This document shows, one piece after another, positions 57,870 to 64,000 of a stretch of 64,000 nucleotides of DNA. The translations under genes were made by a program, and so were the position numbers. The notes beneath the pieces were generated by a model. The model did not search any database. It was given only the letters and a program-made list of their open reading frames with translations, and was not told where the DNA came from. The DNA comes from Epiperipatus broadwayi (taxonomy: Eukaryota; Onychophora; Udeonychophora; Euonychophora; Peripatidae): contig JAQFVV010000012.1 in the NCBI GenBank assembly GCA_028023455.1, positions 5,618,499 through 5,682,498 on the forward strand, read 5' to 3'. How positions within the stretch are numbered: position 1 is the stretch's first letter; each line of letters starts with the position of its first letter.

Positions 57870-58245
57870 TCCCTCTTTATATGTATTTAAAATGGATATG
57901 GTTCTATACATGAGAGGTCAGAGTGACTTCGGGTCAACATGGGCATGGCAATAATATTAGCATCAGCATGGGATTTGAGTTTTCATCATCAGATTTTCAA
58001 TGATATGGATGGCTGAAAAGTTGGAGGTTAGAGTGAATTGACGCCTGTCCATTGAAGTATGAAGATTTTCTATCTTAATATAAAAATTGAGCACTGATTA
58101 TATATATGTGTGGGAGATGATAATCTGGATAAGTGCTGGTTTAGTGCAAAATACACGTGTGTGATCATCAGTTGTATGAGATAGTGTGGATAGTTGAAGG
58201 GTGCTTGAAAATCTGAGTTCAAATCCCCTATACTTAAAATTAAAT
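57870..58245 (+). mobile_element. RZ-C element, plus-strand copy, hammerhead decayed
   Basis: Plus-strand order: ATGGGCATGG, CATCATCAGATTTTCAATG, CCTGTCCATTGAAG, GAGCACTGATTATATATA, hammerhead remnant (stem II GTGCTGGTTTAGTGC then AAAATACACGTGT), and a B box GAGTTCAAATCCCC at the 3' end. The CUGAUGA box is deleted. Together with 57607-57846 it forms an inverted pair. Confidence 0.7.
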
Positions 58246-58866
58246 AGTAAATAAAATACAAAATCTTAATAAACCTAATTCTTTTTAATGATAAACAAAA
58301 AAAGTTTGCAATATTTCAGGCAACAATTTTTCATTATTTTATTACTGATGTTGAAAATAATATATGCTTTTCACAATATTTTACATAACTTGCACTGTTT
58401 AGATAAAATTAATATTATGGAATCAGCAATTTAAAATATGTTTGAAAACACTTCATAATTTAAATAAATATTTTTTTATATATTTTTATACCTAGTCACC
58501 ATTATTCTGAAGCAGTCTAGCAATAATAACAATAAGAATTTACTGTTTATGATTAAAATTAGAATAGAATCAATATCTTTTTAATTAAAGAATAACATAG
58601 AGTTCAAAAGAAATATAAATAACTTTTTTAAAAAAAAAGAAATGAATTTACATTTTTATATTACATAGCTATTGTTATCTATTAAAAGTTTTAGGCTTTA
58701 TTGAAAAGTATAGATGCATTTTTCATTGAAAACATATAGGTCCACCAATAGAATGTGAATTTATTACTTAGTTCAGGTAATTAAAACAGGCAAATAAGCT
58801 AGAGTAATCAATGAATGCCAGAAAGCTTGTGCATAAAATCCCTATGTAGTGCCTACTCATTCAATA

Positions 58867-58908
58867 TCACCAGACTAGTTTCTGATTTGCGACCTTTGTC
58901 AGTGCAGA
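58867..58908 (-). ncRNA. Hammerhead remnant, RZ-B unit 1
   Basis: Minus strand CTGACAA, AGGTCGCAAATCA, GAAA, ACTAGTC, TGGTG. Stem II is weakened and proximal stem I is reduced to two or three pairs. Confidence 0.65.
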
Positions 58909-59260
58909 GCCCTGGATCTAAGAGCACTGCACCTTTATCTTAGGATCTAATGCAACTCTTTAGCAGCCATCTTTTATCTCTACTTAACTGCAAAACTATG
59001 AGAATAAAATTGAAAACACAATATTTTCAATCTAAGCTTATTAGCCTATATAGTCATATAGGTCTGAACTCAGTTCAGTACTCATATATTTTGGTGTCTT
59101 TTGTTCTTTAATAACCATAGCCACATTTATCCTACTAGGCAGAATTGGTATTAAACCACCAAACATCACATGATCACCATTTCTTATGCTTGCTCATAAC
59201 TGTTATTAAAACAGGCAAAAATTCCCCATAAATCCCTATCTAGTGCCTACTCATCCAACA

Positions 59261-59302
59261 TTCCCAGACTAGTTTCTAGCTTGTGGCCTTTGTCAATGAG
59301 AA
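59261..59302 (-). ncRNA. Type I hammerhead, RZ-B unit 2, one box mutated
   Basis: Minus strand: stem I TTCTCA/TGGGAA (6 pairs) plus outer helix ATCCAA/TTGGAT; TTGACAA in place of CTGANGA; stem II GGC-CACAA-GCT; GAAA; palindromic stem III ACTAGT; C. Structure fully kept, two core bases lost. Probably inactive. Confidence 0.75.
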
Positions 59303-59490
59303 GCCTTGGATCTGAGAGCACTGCACCTAGATCTTAGGATCTAATGCAACCCTCCAGCAGCCATATTTTATCTCTACTTAACTACAAAACTATGAGAATA
59401 AAATTGAAAACAATAATATTTTCAATCTAAGCTCATAAGCCTATATAGTCATATAGGTCTGAACTCTGTTCAGTATCCATACATTTAGAT

Positions 59491-60355
59491 AATAATAAAA
59501 AAACTTGCTTGTTATCAAAATTTATTTGGATGAATATCATTAATGTTAATATATTTGCATTTAGTTATGAACACACGTTTATTATGTTTGCTTTTAAGTA
59601 ATTGTAAATTCACTTAATTATTCCAAGTAGAAACTACAAGTAAGGAACTAGTTTTATTGCGTAATAAAATTTTGCTTCTCATTTTAATTTTTTAAAAATC
59701 AAATTATCATATTAAAAAATTGCAGCTTTCAAATTTTTAACAACTTTTGTTTTAAAAATTTCATCTTGGTATATTGATTACCCATCATTCAGATTTTATG
59801 ATGATTTCTTTAAACTTTCATCTTGTAATGCTTTTATCTTTTCGGTTATAAATTATACTGTATGTTAAAAAAAAAAAACATAATTGAAAGTAATCTTTAA
59901 AACTTTATTTGTTTAAAGATTTATGTAGTATTCATTTTCGTTTTTGTTTTTTAAATGTTATTTATATCTCATTAAGGTTAAACGTTAATTTTTTAATTTC
60001 TCAAATTACAGTAAGTTTGCTTCACTATTTTATATCGCTTTTTAAATTACACACAACAATTTTAATAATTAAAAAAGGAAATAAGCAACATATTTTTCTA
60101 TATTACGATTAGCGATTAATGTACAAAAATAAGATTATCATATAGTGTAAATTATCTAGGCACAATATGCACCCGATAAAGTTGTTCATCTTAAAGTATT
60201 GCTCCATTTAAAAGCCAATACAAATATGGTTACACCCAATATAAAATACCATATGAATATAAAGCTAAATGCTAAAATAAATTTTAATTAAGTGCCAAAA
60301 AATCGAAAATTATCTTGAGAATAATATCCTACCATAACTTAATTTACTTTTAGAT
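59491..60355. other. A+T-rich non-coding DNA
   Basis: No feature recognised. Confidence 0.4.
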
Positions 60356-60359
60356 AGTA

Positions 60360-60730
60360 ATATATAGGTTATATGAGCACAGACTTTAATACGACCCACC
60401 ACTCTCCATTCTATCTCATAACACTGATACACTTGAACACATATATGTCGAAAAGATAAATAATCATCAACATATGTATGTCATGCTAAACTATCAATCA
60501 TCAGTTGGTCCAGATTATCATCTCTACCACACATATATGCAATAAGTGCTCAGATATATATTAAGATAGCTAATCTTCATACTTTAATGGACAGGCTTCA
60601 ATCCACTCCACACTCTAACTCTTCAACCATCTCTCCAATTGAAAATCTGATGATGGAACACTCAAAGGCCACCCTGAGACTAAGATTCACATCTGTCCTA
60701 ATGCTTTGAAGAGTGTTTCTCAAATTACTA
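60360..60730 (-). mobile_element. RZ-C element, minus-strand copy
   Basis: Hammerhead remnant on the minus strand of 60465-60509: ACCAA, CTGATGA, TTGATAGTTTAGCAT, GACA in place of GAAA, TACATATG, TTGATG. The outer stem I helix GATAATC/GATTAT is still visible. The rest follows the 32 kb copy up to CAAAGGCCACCCTGAG. Ends not fixed. Confidence 0.65.
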
Positions 60731-61080
60731 TTCTTTTAGGTTGAGTCAATTTTTATGTTAGATAATATAATGTAGAACAAATTGAACAGAATAGTTATTC
60801 TCAATGTGACTTCTAAAAATGTAAAATGTCAATCTTAAAATAAGATGTAACAAAATCACATTACAGCAATCAGTAACCTATTTGCAGCACTGTTTCCAGA
60901 TTGTTTTTCTCCTAGGTAAGCAAGTGGGTTACATTTATTCCCTCTCCCAATAAAAAATATTCAACTTTTATTTACACAGAGCTTAAATTGCTAAATTACT
61001 TTAAATTGTATGAATAAGTAATAATCAGTCCTTTATTATCATTCCAAAAATGTGATCTTTAAAGATTAAGATTATGTATG
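60731..61080. other. A+T-rich non-coding DNA
   Basis: No feature recognised. Confidence 0.35.
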
Positions 61081-61094
61081 CCATTGTCAATTTA

Positions 61095-61208
61095 AAACAG
61101 GCAAAACTTTCTGTACATATTGCCACTTAGTGCAATGTGTATAGAGAGTTTTGTCTGTTTTAATAACAGTTAAGAGCAAGCATAAGAAATAGTGATCATG
61201 TGATGTTT
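61095..61208. mobile_element. Minimal RZ-B foldback, 114 bp
   Basis: Only the inverted ends of RZ-B remain (AAACAGGCAAAACTTTCTG and GAGAGTTTTGTCTGTTT) plus the AACAGTTAAGAGCAAGC...GATCATGTGATG end. ATTGTCAATTTA is duplicated at 61083-61094 and 61209-61220. Confidence 0.8.
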
Positions 61209-61224
61209 ATTGTCAATTTACTGA

Positions 61225-62045
61225 TATGCAAATGTGTAAAAAAATACTAAAAATAACAGTCTACTACTGCCTCACTTTTTTTTTGACCACAAATAATCCA
61301 GATCCCACAAGAATATTAAATGAAAAAGACATCATGAAATAGAAAAATTAAAGAAGTAATTTTTATAAACTAATTTCAAGATTGTATAATAAATAGACAA
61401 TCTGAAAATATCAATATATATAGAGTTCTTGGAAAATTATGTGATATCTGTCCTTTTTTTATTGTCTACATAAGTTCAATTTATGTTGCAGTTTTAAAAT
61501 TGAGAGGTGAAATAAATTATGTTAAGAGATTGACAATCTATTATAAAAAATGATTAAGATATCGAAAACTATTTACACACATTTTAACACCCCTGTTCTT
61601 ATTATTTTGTATTGGCAAACCTAGATGTGTTTAGGAGTAGTATATCTAGCAAGTATCAAAATAAGTGCAAATCTAATATTTTTTAGATTAAACATCCATC
61701 ATACTTCCAACTTACATATATTTATTTGAGAGTTGGTCTCATAAGTGGGGCAGTGAGGAAACTGTCTCAAGCACCAAATTAAATTAGGTATTAAAATGAA
61801 ATGTTAAATTTTAAATAAGTAGTTATTAAATAATTATAACTCAACTTATTAATAACTGAGAAGAAAGTAACTGTGCCTTCAAATGAATTGTATAACTAAA
61901 CAAACTATATTTATTTTGAAAAATATTCTTTTCTAATGCATTCATTGGTTTATTCAATAGATCGTCTTAAATGCCTTTTCAATATTTTTGCTTCTTGTGC
62001 CAAAATTGATCAGCCGGCATCTGTATATATATATATATACGTTTA
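61225..62045. other. A+T-rich non-coding DNA
   Basis: No feature recognised. Confidence 0.4.
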
Positions 62046-62048
62046 TGT

Positions 62049-62462
62049 AATTATTCATTTGTTCTCTTACCCATGCATTGTATTTTCAATCTCTTCTTGT
62101 TACTCTCAACATGCATCTCTCCATACTTCTTTGAGTGGTCTGAAATCTCTGTATTGCTCTTCTATTAAGTTTCAAACAGGTGTTAGTGACCTCATTGAAA
62201 AAATTAAAAGACTGAAGTGGAGTTGGGCTGGCCATATTGCTAGAAGAGATGATAATAGATAGACAATTGAAATTTTAAACTGGATTCCAAGAGATTGTAA
62301 AAGACCCAGAAAAAGACCATGTGTGAGATGGATGGATGAAATAAGAAAATGTGCAGTGTGATGTGGAGAAGAGAAGCTAAAGATAGGAAAAGATGGATTG
62401 AACTTAGAGTAACCTTCATCCTGCAGTGGATTGATAATGGTTGATGATGATGATGATGAATG
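62049..62462 (+). pseudogene. RTE LINE 3' end with 5' inversion
   Basis: 62173-62462 reads plus-strand RTE: QTGVSDLIEKIKRLKWSWAG, then a stop for W in DNR-stop-TIEILNW, frameshifts near KCAV, and a TGATGATGATGATGA tail. 62049-62172 is the segment that should lie directly upstream (LNRRAIQRFQTTQRSMERCM...WVREQ), but it is inverted. This is the twin-priming structure known from LINE insertions. Confidence 0.85.
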
Positions 62463-62464
62463 AT

Positions 62465-62960
62465 TCATTTATCATTATGTTGTCTTTAAGTAAATAAGTG
62501 TGTGTGTATTATATGTGCAAACTTGAAACATTTATTAATAAAAAATATTAAAAAAAAAAAGTTTTAATCAGTATTAGTTGAAATGAACAGTATATTAATA
62601 TGTAAAATTATTTTCATTTAAAAAATAGAAAACCTATTTCCATTAATCATCCAATTTCCAAATTACTATCATTTCTGTAGACCATACATATATTTTTTTA
62701 ATATAGCAATTTAAAAATCTATCTAAAGCTTGTATTCCTTAATTTAATTTGACATTAATTTTAACTCTTAATATCATAAAGATATATATTTATTGAAAAA
62801 CATTGATAATTCAGTATTACAAAAAAAAGTTATTAATATTATAAATACATATCTTAAGTTATTTCTGATCTATTGTTTTTTAGGTAATTTATAAATTCAT
62901 TTTAATCAGACTTACTTTATTAAAAAGTTGGGAAAATAGTTTTCTCTTCGTTTAAATTAT
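62465..62960. other. A+T-rich non-coding DNA
   Basis: No feature recognised. Confidence 0.4.
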
Positions 62961-62963
62961 AAT

Positions 62964-63058
62964 GGTGGTCGAGAGGTCAGTGACGGCTGCTTTACAAGCA
63001 GTTGTCCCGGGTTAGCGGGTTCGCTTCCCGGCTGATGCTATGACACATGAGAAAAAAA
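62964..63058 (+). mobile_element. tRNA-like SINE, subfamily III (copy g), 5'-truncated
   Basis: Starts at GGTGGTCGAGAGGTCAGTG without the GTCAAGCGTT end, has B box GGGTTCGCTTCCCGG, ends CTATGACACATGAG and an A run. No clear target duplication. Confidence 0.75.
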
Positions 63059-63059
63059 T

Positions 63060-63550
63060 AATAATAATAATAGAATTAAAACTAGAATATCAAAAATAAT
63101 TAATATTTAACTCATGAAATCGTGTCTGTTAATATTTTTTCTACTTTATGGCACTTTGAATAAAATTACAATATATACAAAGAATTAGAATTGTTTTCAA
63201 ATGATGTATACTTTTTTATATAAATTTTTAAATATTATTTAATTCTAAATCTTTTTAAATATTTAAATAGAAATTTTAAAATATCAGAGATAAGTGTATA
63301 TACAGAGCTAGAACTATCAATGTTGTCATCTAAGATAAACCTTAAAAACTGCACCTTTAAAATTATTTAAAAGGGACTTGAGATGCAAAGATATAGTTCA
63401 CAAGCCTACCATATCTATAATCTGGGGTTCAAATTGAGATTTCTTTATGAAGTTTAACAATTTTCTTTCATGTTGCCGGTTCATATCCAATATAGTAAAC
63501 TATTAAACATTTGGCAATTATAGAGGAAATATATATAAATATTAAATAAA
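63060..63550. other. A+T-rich non-coding DNA
   Basis: No feature recognised. Confidence 0.4.
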
Positions 63551-63554
63551 AAAT

Positions 63555-64000
63555 GGTTTTGTCAAAAATACAAACAAAAAAAATTATAAATCGAATAAAA
63601 TATAAAAAAATGAAACAAAGCAAATTACAACGTAAAAAAGCTTATAGAAGAAAAAAAGTCATTACATATAAATTATTTCTGGATCACGTAATTGGTCTAT
63701 TAAAAAGAATTGAAGATTTAGAATTCTGTAAAATGGTTAATAATGATATTAAAAAAGCGTTGTTAGCCGAGAGGTCATCGCAGCTGCCTTGCGAGCAAGT
63801 AGTTGTTTGCAGATGGTTGTGGATTCGCGTCCCGGCCGATGCTATGACATATGAAAATATATATATATAACTGAATTGACAAGTCTCAAAAAAATATAAA
63901 ATGATATCTTGGTATTAAAAATAAAATTGTTTTAGCAATAGACAACATAATGAAGTGTTTGGATGAGTTGTACAACGAATTATATAGTAATAACAAAACA
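63555..64000 (+). pseudogene. RTE LINE middle fragment, runs off the window
   Basis: Plus-strand translation matches the linker before the RT of the 41.3 kb element: LLKRIEDLEFCKMV (against [13 protein letters not shown]), then, after the SINE insertion, DNIMKCLDELYNELYSNNKT (against [18 protein letters not shown]). The frame is interrupted by a SINE and small deletions. RT motifs would lie beyond the right edge. Confidence 0.7.
63755..63856 (+). mobile_element. tRNA-like SINE, subfamily I (copy h)
   Basis: AGCGTTGTTAGCCGAGAGG, B box GGATTCGCGTCCCGGCC, end GATGCTATGACATATG. It interrupts the RTE fragment. The first bases (GTCA) are missing and no clear duplication remains. Confidence 0.8.

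Larger units (their letters stand above)
58781..59490 (-). mobile_element. RZ-B tandem pair
   Basis: Two head-to-tail RZ-B units begin TTAAAACAGG at 58781 and 59216; the second lacks ~40 bp near its start. Each has a minus-strand hammerhead remnant (58867-58908 and 59261-59302). The spacer between units contains ATCACATGATCACCATTTC, the end sequence also seen at 22.2, 33.8 and 61.2 kb. Confidence 0.75.

Noticed and set aside
1-64000. CRISPR arrays, bacterial operons, rRNA genes or functional host tRNA genes
   Set aside because: No spaced direct repeats of that kind. The tRNA-like sequences are retroposed SINEs with target duplications and A tails. No rRNA-like GC-rich block was seen.

Overview
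The window is animal nuclear DNA, very A+T-rich (roughly three quarters by eye). It has no bacterial gene layout and no long host ORFs. The only host coding sequence I can support is one spliced exon at 32768-32951 (+). It encodes the end of a fibronectin type III domain most like the L1CAM/neuroglian family, which points to a bilaterian invertebrate; the phylum is not resolved. The rest is best read as large introns or intergenic DNA filled with mobile elements in many layers.

Layout. 1.4-2.3 kb: mariner relic (-). 10.1-10.7 kb: foldback repeat. 11.6-15.0 kb: decayed hAT/ZMYM-like transposase gene (+), split by a tRNA-like SINE and by a non-autonomous hAT element that itself carries a TA-flanked pogo/mariner-type element. 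15.1-17.8 kb: old LINE (-). 17.8-18.3 kb: RTE 3' end. 18.6-18.9 kb: two SINEs. 19.6-21.0 kb: hammerhead-bearing element split by a second pogo/mariner-type copy. 22.2-23.7 kb: hammerhead-family foldback and second mariner. 27.8-30.8 kb: head-to-head pair of Penelope-like fragments with a GIY-YIG region; its left arm is split by a tandem array of hammerhead units. 32-37 kb: more hammerhead elements, the exon, and an inverted pair of another repeat. 41.3-44.6 kb: near full-length RTE LINE (-) with only a few lesions. 44.6-46.1 kb: palindromes, foldbacks and a tetranucleotide satellite. 48-64 kb: RTE relics, SINEs and more hammerhead elements.

The main discovery is a set of small (about 230-450 bp) repeats whose core folds as a type I hammerhead ribozyme. 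I separate three families, called here RZ-A, RZ-B and RZ-C. All keep the catalytic boxes CUGANGA and GAAA, or simple decay of them. All have a two-part stem I and a very short palindromic stem III, the design expected to cut as a dimer. Several copies are tandem or inverted dimers, and several are bounded by 9-16 bp target-site duplications. They look like animal retrozymes, mobilised in trans by a reverse transcriptase that might come from the RTE or Penelope-like elements; that link is inference. RZ-C also carries a Pol III B box, recalling hammerhead SINEs of schistosomes.

A second small-RNA element is a ~100 bp SINE made almost only of a tRNA-like sequence whose two ends can pair. It occurs eight times, in three subfamilies.
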